Part shown: positions 23,501 through 34,640 of the stretch, one piece after another | How the letters are laid out: every line of letters starts with the position of its first letter | How positions within the stretch are numbered: position 1 is the stretch's first letter | NCBI GenBank assembly: GCA_030544215.1 | Contig: JARZZO010000013.1 | Span: 49,991,196 to 50,055,195 of the forward strand | From: Zantedeschia hybrid cultivar | Taxonomy: Eukaryota > Streptophyta > Magnoliopsida > Alismatales > Araceae | Direction: 5' to 3' | DNA: 64,000 nt | Program-made: the position numbers and the translations under genes | The notes under the pieces: generated by a model | Database searches by the model: none | What the model was told of the DNA's origin: nothing | Seen by the model: only the letters and a program-made list of their open reading frames with translations

Positions 23501-26500
23501 CATCAGGACTACATATGATCGCTGATACAGTGTTCGAGGTTGATGTCAGATATATGGTTGACAGCTGGGATCACGCATTGTTTAGACGGTCAGGATTGAA
23601 TCGTCTCTCTGAAGATGTATTTAGCTATGGCCTACTTGATGCTGCACCAGTTCATATTATCTCATGGGATCAGGAGTTATTTGTTGAGGCAGGATTATCT
23701 TATTGTTGATGATGTTTTTGCTGACTCAAAGCTCCGTCCAACACTTACTGAGAGTGTGATGATTACTACTCTACACGATGGCCTGTATGATTTGCTACAG
23801 TCTCCAATGGACATGATATGGCAGACCTTTTATGATTCACGTGCAGCAGATCAGTTTGTGATTGTTGATATGATTCTCTGCTTGAAGATTCCTCCAGAAG
23901 ACCTAGTCGTCCGCATATTTGTTCTAGCACACTTTAAAATTCGAGGACGAATTTTTTCGAATTAGGAGAGAATGATGGGGATCCAGGAACGGTTGGAATG
24001 GAGTCAAAGATCCACTGTGCAGTTTATTTGGCCCATTAGGAGCCCATTTAGAGTCTTTTATTTTATCTGTAATTTTTCACATGTTTTTGTGCTATTTTCG
24101 GAGTCCTAGGGGTAGTTTAGTAATTTTTCTATTAGGGTTTCTTTGAGGAGTCTATATATTGTCCTGTATCCCCTCGTGGGAAAGCATTGAAGAAGATTTT
24201 TGAAATGAAGAGCCGCCGCTGCGTTTTTTCTCCCGAGACGGGATGGAGACCCTAGTCTTCTTCTCCTCCACCCCCCCCCCCCCCTCTCTTCTTTCTACTT
24301 CTGGTCTACCCCCCCCCCCCCCCTTGCTGTCCCGCATCAAATGGGCATATAGGCTCTGAAGTCATTGACGTCTTTATGAGTTCATAATAGAAAACAAATT
24401 ATTTATCATATTGGAGAAGGGTTTTTTTTGGTTGAGAAGAGACCAATCTAGTAGCTATATAAAACAATACCAATAACAGGAATGTAAACGACAAAAAATA
24501 ATATGCTAGTATCGTGCTTTATGTGTCAATGAAGTACAAAACTATGAATGGCGATGTTAATGTCCAGCAGCATATGCAGTCCACTCAGGCACATATACCG
24601 AAAATCAAGAAGCTGGTTTTACTTCCAAAACAGCGAGAGGTACACAATGTAAAAACACTTTCCTCTGTGCAGAGTATAATGCTAACCTATATCTTAATCC
24701 TTTCTGATAGTCCAATCTTGAGCATCATGAAAATTGACAGCAACCAGCAGGACATGTATATTCTCCAAAGTGACAGTAACACAGACACCCACCCATCTCT
24801 TTTATACATTTCATAAGGTTCATGACTTCATCACCTAACTGAAGGTTCGACCATTGCAGTGTTGCAACCTCCAAAATTTAGGAGGTAATGAGTGGACTTC
24901 TATAAGTTTTACAAGTTTTTAGGCCACTGCAGCTGTTACGAATTTTAAGCTTGATTGTAATCTTTATTGAATTTAAGGATTTGGCAATAATTTTTCCTGT
25001 TTTTGAGGTTAAATTGAAAAATTATTGTTATTAGGGAAGTTGCAATAATTTTACAAATTTTAAAGTTAAATTGCAATTTTTATTGGACTCAGGAGGGTGA
25101 CAATACTTTTTTACAGATTCCAAGGTTACAATTTTTATTGGACTTAAAAGTTGGCAGTAATTTTTACAGATTTTAGGATTGAATTGCATTTTTAATATGT
25201 TTCTGATTTAAATTGTAAATTTTAAGAGCTTGGGGTTCAACTTGCAATTTTTTAAAGACAGTTTAAGTTGTAATTGTTGCAAGTCTGGTTTAGGTATCTA
25301 ACTTTTAGGTGTGGTTGAGAGAATGATCCACAGGGAGTTAGGATTCATTACTCTCTAATGACCCTCAAGCTGGGTTCCATTAGGTTGGCCCCAAACTCGT
25401 GACTGGGGCTATTGTTGTTCCCCACTGAGTAGCAGTCCCAGATACTCAGCACCATTTTGGCCAGATACCTTTCTTTACTTCCAAATTTTCTAGATTTTAA
25501 GCAAGATTTGGGAAGTCTGCTGAAGCACTCCAAGTGACTTTTGTGCTCTGCCAGAGCTCATGAATTGAAAATGGTACCATTTTGGGAATTACAAAGTTGC
25601 CTTCTCCTTCATGCATCCTACAGCACACTGCACTAAAAAGTATTCATGATCCATTTCAACACAGAAAAATGGATGCAATGCAGGCTTTCAAAAATATTGT
25701 TTCCATCTTCCCCCATTTAAAAAAAATCCTTATAATCTTTCATATATCCAACCAGGGAATCAGTCTTCTGAACAAAACTGCCAACGACCTGGTACAGGTA
25801 CCATTCTTGGTACTAAGGCAATGGGGTTGAGAAAACTTTGTTATGGTTTTGAACATGTACAACTTTTAAAGACTATTGACAATCGTTCAGCCACATTATC
25901 TTCACTATAAGGTGCACCAGTTCCTTTATAATTTGCAACAGCTATTGGAAAAGTTTCAGAAAGATCCCCATAGTGTTTTGTCCATTGCTATGGATTGAAG
26001 CCATTAGGCAAAAATATGTACCAGTGCAACTGTATTAACAGCCAGAAGGAATTCTCCTCTTCCACATACTGGCTGCCCTAATGAAGAAAATTGCTGAAGG
26101 ACCTCCATGCAGATTCCACGTAAATGGTGCTCTCATTCCTCGACCATCCCCTTTCTTTGATATGAAATATAATCTTGGATGGTGCCAGGCCTCATACAGG
26201 ACAGTGCGGCCCACAATGTATAACTCACCATTTCCCACCATACTACTTGGAACGCACAACCTCTACTTCCATAGATGAGAACTGTGGGAATCAGGTCATA
26301 TAGTGCTGGCTTGGACCCATCAGCTTATGGACTCCTAGCTCTATAAAATGGCCCCCTAAAACTTGCCCTTTAAAATGCCAAGCTGCATAATCCACAACTG
26401 AACCAACAATTGTCACCGCTAAAGAAGCAGGATCGGGGTTTGGGCATGGGTTGGTCGCCCTAGGCCACCCTGGATTGATTGATCCCAATCCAATCTGGCC

Positions 26501-29136
26501 ATTCCTGGCTGATCCAGCCTTGGCCAAGATCAGCCCCCTTTTGTAGCCATATAAAAAATAAAAACATACCTTGAAAGTGAAATTGTCCAATGTGGTCACC
26601 TTAAATCTGATGTCAAATTGTCCAATACGGTCCATGGCATTTGCACCTACTTACTTTTGGCCCAAGGAAAGTATTCTGAAGGCTAAATTGTGGCATAATG
26701 CCATGACAATGCTTTCTTTGGGCTCATGCATGTGTGTTTTGAGAGAGAGAGAGAGGGGTGTGAAGGAGAGTGACAAGGTGAGAGGTAGTAAGGGAGATGA
26801 AGAGTGTAAGTGAGAGAATAAGAAAGACAAAAGAGTGTAAGTGAGAAAGAGTGCACAAGAGCCAACCAGATCACCGTATGTGATGTAGATTGCCATCCTC
26901 CAAAGCACAACTTCAGATCATGAGAGAGCAAAAGTGCGTAAGAGGAGATTGAATGAGAATGTTAGAGAGAGAGAGAGAGGAGAGTGAGAAAAACTTGTGT
27001 TGGGGTGGAAATGGCCAAATGGGGGCTATTTACAGCCCCCAAACTTGTCCAACCCAAAACCAGTCATTGGTGACCAGTTAGCCGTTGCTAGCATTAGCTT
27101 CCCAATGGCTAATCCAATTCGGCGTGCATCGACCAATCCACCCCCTGGATCGGTTAATAATCCCCATTGAGAATTGGGCAAGAGGGGATTGGGACAAGAT
27201 CCAAACAGCACAAATACAACCTAATCAGCTAACTAATCACCATCTCATATAGCAAACCATGGTCATCACTAGGTTCATTCACCCCCATCACAATGCAGTA
27301 GTGGATGCCCAATGGATGACTCAGGTTTGAAAATGACCGTCACCACCAGCCTTCGATCTAGAGCAAACATCCACACATAGATGTTGAATTATTGAAGAAA
27401 GGAATACTGGGCTCTTTACGGCCAGCCCCTAAACCTAGCAGAGAGGGTTTGCATGAAGGTAAAAGAAACCTACATCTACAAAGCATTAACAAACAAACCC
27501 TGACAGTACTGTTACAACCTCCTTGACAGCTTTTGCATTAAAGGGGGAAAAAAAAAAAGCAATTTAGAAAACCTCATTCAGGCCATGATATTTTCTAGAT
27601 TGCCTCTATCACATGAAATGCTGATCATTCTTAATGAACATTTAATGAAGTGGAAGCAGCATGTTAAAATCATCATACTCAAGGACATCCAACTCACCAA
27701 ACAGTCTATCCTAGGACAAACATGTATGTTTATGAAAAAAGGAATGACGAGTTGGTCTTACCTCAATTTCATTCATCAACTTCATAGCTTCAATGATACA
27801 GAGGACCTGACCTTTGTTGACTTTATCTCCAACCTGATGAAAGATTGAAAGGTGCATGTCAAATAAGAAAGTTAGAAACCCTCCCTTGGAATTATACCAT
27901 TCATCTTTGCTTAGAAAAGCAATGAAAGCATGTAATCCCCCACAAGGTTAGGAAATCAACTCATTATCACCTTCACAAAAGGAGGCTGCCCTGGGCCTGG
28001 GCTTCTGTAAAATGTCCCTGCCATGGGGCTTTTAAGAGGTGGATGCGATGATTTGGCCGACATGGCAGGGGTGACCGCCGCTGGACGCGGCGCCTCCAAA
28101 GCCCCGGCAATGGCCGGTGCGGATGCAGGAGGGGCAACAGGCGCCGGAGGCAGAAACTGTGGCTGAAAGGCTGGTGGGTACCCGTGCTGCGTCATGACAA
28201 CAGGGGCTGGCGGAAGCGGCTGAGGCAATGCCTCCTTCTTGCGGATGACCAGCTCGTAGTCCTGCTGTTTCAGATGCAGCTCAACTATATCCTTGGAATC
28301 AACAAGCCTGCACCATCCATTGGAACAAATATTTTAAAAAGAAAACACCACCCAGAATTCAGATTCCCATAATAGAAGGCAGGATAACAAGGAGTAAGCA
28401 AAAGGGACCTACTTGACGAGGCTCGCCACCTGGTTCATGAACTCGGACACGGCGTCCTCGGACATAGGGGATGTCGCCGCCTCCTTTGCAGGCGGCTCTG
28501 CGCCATCGCCATTGGGCACATCGGGCTTAAGCTCGACGGCTATAGGGGCTTCGAGGGGGGCAACAACCACCTTGGAACATGGCATGCAGATCTTGGTAAA
28601 ATAACAACAGGCAAGCAGAGGGTAACAGATGCAGCGGCACAACAAATTGTGAGGTCATGGCATGGGGGTGTCTCACCTCTGTCAGCTGGGACTTCACAAG
28701 AACAGCACGAGATCTTTGGGTAGCGACATTGATCCCGCAGCCCTGAACAGGCATCAAAGAACCACAAAAAGAAGGAACTTTTTGCTGATCACGCAGATCC
28801 ATTGCAACAAACCAAATCTAACAGGCTTAAAAAAAAACTGAACAAAGAAAACCTTTTGAGCCCAGAACGTTAACCAAGGACAAGAACGAAAGCAACCCAT
28901 TTCGCGATTTGCCATGAATTCCCAGAAAACGAGCGGAAAACACAGAAAAAGAGGGATTTGAGCATGGGCAGAGCCTAACCGTGGAGGAGAAAAGAGAGAG
29001 CTTGGGCTTGGGAGAGAAGCGGAATGCGACAGCCCTAGCAGGAGGGCACCGCTGAGTGGCGGCGGCGGAGGAGGAGGCAGCTGCGCTGGCCACTACGGCG
29101 GATGCGGCCGCGGAGGCCGCCGCTACCGATCCGGTC

Positions 29137-29141
<5 letters not shown>
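20532..29141 (-). CDS. BCCP: Biotin carboxyl carrier protein of plastid acetyl-CoA carboxylase
   Basis: Carries biotin for the heteromeric plastid acetyl-CoA carboxylase, the first committed step of fatty-acid synthesis. Exons in reading order are 29141-28980, 28742-28677, 28570-28413, 28307-27971, 27833-27762, 20702-20637 and 20555-20532, giving 294 residues with all phases consistent. An Ala/Ser-rich plastid transit peptide (MATGSVAAASAAAS...) is followed by VKSQLTE. A helical segment has VSEFMNQVASLVKLVDSKDI, then a Pro/Ala-rich linker, then the biotinyl domain: PLKSPMAGTFYRSPGPG, VGDKVNKGQVLCIIEAMKLM (the lysine is the biotin site), and ADHAGTVTEILLNDAEPVTL. It ends PLFIIVP-stop in a tiny 24-nt exon. 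Intron 5 is about 7 kb and holds a 3-kb LTR element. A GA/TG microsatellite abuts the start codon. The gene looks intact. Confidence 0.96.
21336..21688 (+). repeat. 5' LTR
   Basis: 353 bp, from TGATGGGGATTC to CCACATCA. Contains CTATATATTG (about 21512) as a likely TATA element and two C runs near the end. Pairs with 23973-24339. Confidence 0.92.
22527..22990 (+). repeat. Imperfect internal repeats of the LTR element (~150-180 bp)
   Basis: The phrase GGACTCTGATTCGTGCGCCG at about 22528 recurs diverged at 22680 (GACTCTGATTCACGTGCCG) and about 22948. The companion phrase TTTTGCGTGCCACxxTTGCACG...CGAGGA recurs near 22618, 22768 and 22900. Three degenerate copies with no clear coding frame. Confidence 0.65.
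22975..23965 (+). pseudogene. Unknown ORF of the LTR element, tandem-repeat protein with one frameshift
   Basis: The open frame 22975-23709 (244 codons) continues in another frame to 23965. I do not recognise the family; it is not obviously gag or pol. Residues 70-160 include FFLPLKSKSTSRCARYY and WMDERQVVIDPIGRDC. The C-terminal half is repetitive: WDYDLFMASGLHMIADTVF, WDHALFRRSGLNRLSEDVF, then WDQELFVEAGLSY and, after the frame change near 23700, IVDDVFADS. The spacing GL-x2-[IL]-x3-VF is kept exactly if the frames are joined, so a 2-nt loss in a TA-rich spot is likely. A fourth, weaker unit follows (WQTFYDSRAADQFVIVDMIL). It could be a captured host gene fragment or an element-specific structural protein. 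Confidence 0.6.
23973..24339 (+). repeat. 3' LTR
   Basis: 367 bp. Starts TGATGGGGATCC and ends CCGCATCA. It differs from the 5' LTR by scattered substitutions and longer C runs (about 24271 and 24310). Confidence 0.92.
24936..25255. repeat. Degenerate ~65-bp tandem repeat, AT-rich
   Basis: The phrase TTACAGATTTTA / TTACAAATTTTA followed by TTGCAATTTTTATTGGACT recurs four to five times with small indels. Lies in BCCP intron 5. Confidence 0.65.
25256..27761. other. Remainder of BCCP intron 5
   Basis: No exon or intact element is recognised. GA-rich tracts are near 26738-26755 and 26966-26982. The stretch 26400-26560 has repeated GATCCAATC/GGCTGATCC phrases of the kind seen again at 59600-59880, probably worn repeat DNA. 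Confidence 0.4.

Positions 29142-29207
<66 letters not shown>
29141..29207. repeat. Compound (CT)20(CA)13 microsatellite in the BCCP 5' UTR
   Basis: The CT tract fills 29141-29180 and the CA tract about 29181-29207. On the gene strand this reads (TG)n(GA)n directly into the BCCP start codon, leaving no spacer. GA repeats in plant leaders are known binding sites for BPC (GAGA-binding) proteins. Role here is inferred. Confidence 0.9.
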
Positions 29208-29210
<3 letters not shown>

Positions 29211-32200
29211 CCTAGTTGGAGAAGATGAGCAGCGACGAGGAGGCGGGCGGGGTTGGGCGGGGTTTTGAGCACGGAGCAGAGCGGGCGCTGCTGCTGGCGT
29301 CGATGAGACCGAGGGAGAGAGAGCGGTAGCTGCGTGTGGAGGCGAGGCAGCTGGACCAGGGCAGCTGGACCAGGGCGGAGGCTACGAGTTTGGAAAGGCG
29401 TGCGTCTCAAGGCGCATCCCCAAGATGCGTTTGCTTGGTGGGAGTGTTTGGTTTGACTTCGAGAACAGTAAAAAGTTTCTAGATATTTAGATTTCTGTTT
29501 TATTTTTATTGGTCCATACTGCAAATCTTGACATGGAATATTTAAATTTAAGATGAATACAAACATTTTATGAGAGAGTGTTAATTTTTATTTTACGTCG
29601 GAAAATAACAGAAAACTAAAATTTTGAGCATATTCTGCACTGGTGTTGGAGATTTCAAAATCTGAAGATTTTACTGTTTTATGGCAATCCAAACGGCCGT
29701 GCAACAGAAGAAAATGTGTCATGCTGTCAGCACACCTTCGTGAGGTCCGGAACGTTGGGACAAAATGTGTTTTTATTGTTAAATAAGTCACACAAGGATC
29801 ACATTAAGGATCTTTATACTTCAATCCTTGTAATCTGTGTATATTCCATATATATGCCTGCCATTTTGATATATTTGAAATGATTTCTTAAGGATATATT
29901 TGAAATGATCAAGAGGTGGATTTTGATCAGCGGAAAGAGTCAACTCGGCCTCAGTTAAAATAGGTTGCGACCGGTGAAGGTCGAGTAAGTGAGATGCTAA
30001 GGTGAATTTGATCTTGAAAATTGAAGAAAAAAAAACTTGAAAATATTATGGATGAAATTTCATATTTGCTTATGTTGATATTTGTGCTTTCAACCATATC
30101 ATGCCCATGAATTTTTTTTTGATAAATCAAAATTAGAATATGTTTCTGCTAAATTTTTTTGTCAAACGAGATGAGTATTTACATGACTTTTTAGTGGAGA
30201 GTACAAACTTAGGTACTTATAATGCACTTTTTCCTCTTAGTAGAGGATTTTCTACACAGTCGTAACTACTCCACCTTTCTTAGATGATTACTCCGAGTAT
30301 AGAAAATCTTATTATAAGGAATTTGTGAAATAAATCTCCATACAACTGCCAAAGGTGAAATTTGAACTCAGGATTTTGCTTATAGAATTCTAAAGATAGT
30401 CACCATCTAAAGGGTGCACCTCCTCATAACCTGTTATGAAGATAATTTACAGTTTGATCACCATTCTAAAGGTGCTTAAGTATTAGCTCAATTGTAAACT
30501 AGATTCAACATCAGTAGATGTTTAAAGAAAGTATCATTCCGTATGTTTTTTTTTGTCAAGTAAAATGTCCAAAATGCCCATGAATAAATGAGAAATATTC
30601 CTCTTTTCCCTCTTGTGAGTGATGCAAAGAATCTTACTTACCACGAGATCCCCTACATTGTGGTACAATATTCTTGTCCAACAGAGGGATGCCACAACTC
30701 ATCGTGACAACATTTGAGAATTGAGAATGGCAAGAAGTAGACCTAATAGCTCATTCAGAGGTGACTCCCCTCAGTTGATATAAGTGTCTGAAATCTTTTG
30801 AAGAAGAAGAATACTTGCTGCAGTGCAGCATCAGATCAGAAATTCCTGCAATCCAAAGATTCAGATCACACGAGTAGGTGATTCTTTTTTTTAATTTTGA
30901 ATTGCTTTAATTGTCTGATATAAGATCAGAGGATGACAGCACCGGGGCGATGCAGCAAGTGGGATTCTTTTAAAAATTTCTCCGCATGTAGTGGCATCCA
31001 ACTCAAACACGATAATTTTTCAAAAAAAATTACCAACATGCCTCACATGGGAAGGGCTCATGCCATGGTATAGGTGATTTTGTTTCAGCTTAGAAGATGA
31101 CATGTGAGACAAACGGACCAAAGGAACTCTCCCCTCCCACACGGGTGCAGTGCTCTTCCATTCAAATCCGAAATTTGAAGCCAATACGTGCAGTAGCAAC
31201 ATTATAAAACCCTCACAAGCATCCACAGAACTAATTATCTATGCAAATCCTGTATTTCCAATGGCCTGAAGCATGGAATAAAAGCAAGCCATATCATCTC
31301 TGATGTTCACCTTTTCCTGGTCTAAGGAGGTGCGAACTTGCTGGAGAACACTTGAATAGAGCCACAACGATCCGCACATTGCGCCAACTTCTACCAGTTC
31401 CTCATTTGAAAACACCCCTACAGACCCTGTGCTTTCACCAACATCGTAGACTGTTTAGAGAGGTCTCATTTATCTTCTCAACAAACCTTTACTAACCTTC
31501 TAATCTGCCCCCACTTACGTGAGAATTCTTTCAACTTCACTGGGGACAAACTGACTTGAAAGAAAAGAAAAGGAAAAGACTTACAAGATGCCTGGAAGGC
31601 TGTTGGAACAAGTGATGTCCTCGCACATGCTATATATTAACAATCCTTCCATTACCTGTTTAAGACGGAATTCTAAGGTGTCATAACCACCCTGCCAGCT
31701 GCACAAGTTCACCCATTATAAAACCCCTTTCTTGGTCATGGGTACGGCTACAAACTCATGCCTTCTGCCAGCTATAGAAGTTAGATAATCTAACAGGACA
31801 CCATGAAACCATGGACACCCAGAAGTCCTGAGAAAAGAATCCTGATGGCTGTTGGAAACTCCAAATTTATGGCAGTGGTCAAACATGAGGACCAGGGCAG
31901 TTTCTGATTCAGCACCTCCAATCTAGGTCAGATGGAGAAACCACCTCACTGTCTCCCATGAGGTACAATCCATTGGCCAGCCATTGCAGCCATGCTGCAT
32001 ACAAAATCTGCCAAAGGCCAACAGAAACATTGTCCATGATGTCTTTCACCTGCCCGACTGCATCATCTTACTGGCATGAATTTCTGATTTAAGGCACACA
32101 ACTGCTTTGTTATAGCCAGCCAAACCCGTATTAAGATCACCACAATAATTTTTGTCCCAAGGAAGCTATCCTTATAACAAACACCCCATGAATGCACCCA

Positions 32201-33121
32201 TAGAAACTATCAGCTCTAGCGACCTGGATTTAATCCATAGATTTCCCACATCTATAGAGTTCCATTCCTGAACTTTAACTTTGAGACTCATGTAAGATGG
32301 AAAGGTCTCTTAAGTCCACGCACCCAAGCTCGAGCTCAATGAAATCATCCGCTACCCCTTCCAAGATCCAATAAAATCAGAAATCTATAGCCTTGGCCAT
32401 GAAACATCCTTCCACTCTCAATGTAGAAGCAGCCATCCAGCGTTCACATAGACCATTTCATTAAAGCATCTCGGAGGACCAATAAACTTTTAGCTGCAAG
32501 AATCAGCAAATAGAAGATGATCAATTCTTCCCATTTCAAACAGAGGGAATATGTACCCTTTACCTCAAGTTAACAAGTGCATAGCATATTACAAACAGTT
32601 ATACAGAGGTACTTTTTCCCCTTTACAACGATTCAGATTATTAAAAGTATTCTCTCACCCACAAGAGCAGGAAATCGCAGTAGGGAACACAAACTCCATA
32701 TGGAGACAGCATAGCATTAATAGACAAACTATTAATCCCTCTCCTCCATAGTGGAGAAATAAACTACGAAAAAAAAAAATCCTGCCTCCCCAGCAGCCAT
32801 ACATATTTCAAAAAAAAAAAAAAAAAAAAGAGAGAAGAAGAAGCAAGCAGCACAAGATTTTAATAGATTCACTCCAGGTGAAATCGGCTCAAATATAAAC
32901 TTTCTCACTCCACCCCCCTCATTCTACTGGGGGTTAATGACATCTCCATATGATTCTCTATCCCTCTCTCTCCCTCTCTGTCACATCTAAAAGTCTCCTT
33001 GCAGAGCAAGCCCATCTAATATGCACTGTTACTGCAACCAAGCGCACACCATGGAAGCCAAAGCATAGAACCCCAAGATCGCCTAGAACAGGATCATATG
33101 GAACCATCATGCAAGGATTGA
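29208..33121. other. Intergenic region between BCCP and the DUF538 gene
   Basis: 29208-29420 is GC-rich and probably holds the BCCP promoter. The rest is AT-rich with no recognised gene. A MITE-like palindrome is at 30808-30972. The stretch 31230-32760 has low-complexity unique-looking sequence with only short frames. The 3' UTR of the DUF538 gene should lie just left of 33122. A pure A tract (about 32810-32830) may be the tail of a retroposon. Confidence 0.4.
30808..30972. mobile_element. Short foldback MITE related to the 4196-4543 family
   Basis: Left end GAATACTTGCTGCAGTGC, and right end reverse-complemented CCCACTTGCTGCATCGCC. The shared core ACTTGCTGCA is the same as in the two larger copies. 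It is much shorter and a TSD is not clear. Confidence 0.5.
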
Positions 33122-34112
33122 TTACAGAATTGCCGTCCTCTGAGCCTCCTCCCGATCAAGCTCATATCGGAGCTTCCCCGATTTCCTCTGCAGCCACATA
33201 TACACACACAAACAAAAAGAATCATCAGTTACACTAGCAGCAAATTACCCATAAGAACAAAACAAGACAGCAAATAATAGAGTCAATCGCTTGGGAATAT
33301 AGCAAGATCAAAGCTTTTTTGCTCGATGATGCCTCGAGAACACAGAAAAGAAAAAGCTACGCCCCTCACCTCCCAACCCAAACCAAAGCAAACACATATC
33401 TCTTCTCCTCCCCCCCCCCCCAAGAACGATGACCAAAAAACTACGCATTTCGAAACATTTCTGAGGAATTTGCAAACATCGCCCGCAGTTCATCAATCTA
33501 GACATGCCCAGATCAAATTAATGATCCAAATCAGCGGAACGGATTCCAAATCACACATAAGAAAGCATAACCAGATCTATGGAGGGTCCCAGAGGGGAAA
33601 CCGAGACGCACCTTCTCGACGGCCAGGGCCATCTCGCGGCCCTCGCCAAGGTTGGTGGCGGCGGTGGGCGGCCCGGCCTCGCAGTCGGGAGGCGTGTCGA
33701 AGAGGGACAGGGGGAGCTGCTTGCGGACGACGCCGACGTCTAAGCAGATGAGGCCGGAGGCGGGGTCGTCGACGCGGACGCCGGTGACGGGGAACCAGAG
33801 GAAGAGCTCCTGGGCGGTGAGGCCGGAAAGCGCGTCGATCCGGCCGTAACTGAGGGTGCCGGTGACGTTGGCGTCGTAGCGCATCTCGCTGTCGAAGCGG
33901 GTGCTGCAGGCGCGGCCCAGGCGCACCTCGAAGCGGCCCTGCCCGTCGATGCGGAACTCCCGCGCCCCGCGGGGCAGCAGCCCGATCGGGAGTCCGTGCG
34001 CGCGCAGCGCCTCCCACACCGTCCTCTCCGGCGCCGAGGGCTCGGCCGCCACCGTCGCCGAGGCGGCGCCGGCGGCGACCAGGAGGAGGAGGAGGATGGG
34101 CAGAGGGGCCAT
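33122..34112 (-). CDS. DUF538 family secreted protein
   Basis: Two exons, 34112-33612 and 33187-33122, GT-AG, give 188 residues. The N-terminus MAPLPILLLLLVAAG is a strong signal peptide. The DUF538 body follows: WEALRAHGLPIGLLPRG, FEVRLGRACSTRFDSEMRYD, VTGTLSYGRIDALSGLTAQE, LFLWFPVTGVRVDDP and GLICLDVGVVRKQLPLSLFD. The second exon supplies a basic/acidic tail ending with RTAILstop. The length is normal for the family. Biochemical function is not settled; some members are described in stress or chlorophyll-binding contexts. Exon 1 is very GC-rich, exon 2 is not. A long GA-rich block lies upstream (34270-34640). Longer overlapping frames on both strands are shadows of exon 1. Looks intact. Confidence 0.9.
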
Positions 34113-34264
34113 CGAGGGCTGGCGCTGGTTGGGTCGGGGTGGGGGGGGGGGGGGGGAAGCGGGTGGAGCTGCTGATGCTGCTGGGGGAAGGGGGGGCGTC
34201 GAGGGGTGATGGCGACAAATTTGGGGGCAGGCTGGTTGGCGTTTAACGGCGTGCGATTTTTTTT

Positions 34265-34640
34265 TACTCCTTTTTTTAGAGAGAGAGAGAGAAAATTGAA
34301 GGGCGGTGCGGAACAGTGGAAGAGAGAGAGAGAGAGGTGATGTGGAAGGGAGAGGAGAGAGGGTTTAGAGAGAGAGGGAGAGGGGTGGTGTGGAAGGGAG
34401 AGGGGAGAGAGAGAGGCGGTGTGGAAGAGAGAGGAGAGGGAATTTAGAGAGAGAAGGGGGGATTGAGGGTGGTGTGGTGGTAGGGGGAGAGAGAGAGGGG
34501 GGGAAGGGAAGGGGGATCTTAAATTTTGGAATGGGAATGGCCACGGGGGACTGGAAGAAGAGAGAATGTAGAGAGAGATAAAGGGGGATATTTTATTTTT
34601 GGGGGAGGGGAGGAGAGAGAATGTAGAGAGAGATAGGGGG
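34265..34640. repeat. Purine-rich (GA)n / GGTGTGGAAGGGAGAGG repeat block
   Basis: Repeated GAGAGA tracts alternate with GGTGTGGAAGGGAGAGG-like units (seen near 34338, 34385 and 34420) and TTTAGAGAGAGA. It lies 150-530 bp upstream of the DUF538 start codon, reading CT-rich on the gene strand. It is likely a promoter-proximal polypurine/polypyrimidine tract. Confidence 0.75.

Larger units (their letters stand above)
21336..24339 (+). mobile_element. Non-autonomous LTR retrotransposon with a novel internal ORF
   Basis: LTRs are 21336-21688 and 23973-24339. Both are TG...CA and differ at roughly 20 positions plus C-run length (about 94% identical by eye). The 5-bp TSD AATGG is exact (21331-21335, 24340-24344). 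The primer-binding site TGGTATCAGAGC (21692-21703) fits initiator-Met tRNA. A purine tract (GGAGAGAA) precedes the 3' LTR. No gag, protease, integrase or reverse transcriptase is present. The interior instead has a CGCCG-rich leader (21866-22180), a repeat block (22527-22960) and a broken unknown ORF. The last internal bases read, in one frame, NSRTNFFELGEND, much like the pol C-terminus of Ty3/gypsy elements. It lies in BCCP intron 5 in opposite orientation. Confidence 0.92.

Noticed and set aside
33577..34218. 213-codon minus-strand frame and a 102-codon plus-strand frame
   Set aside because: Shadows of the DUF538 exon 1; the other minus frame has the signal peptide and DUF538 motifs.
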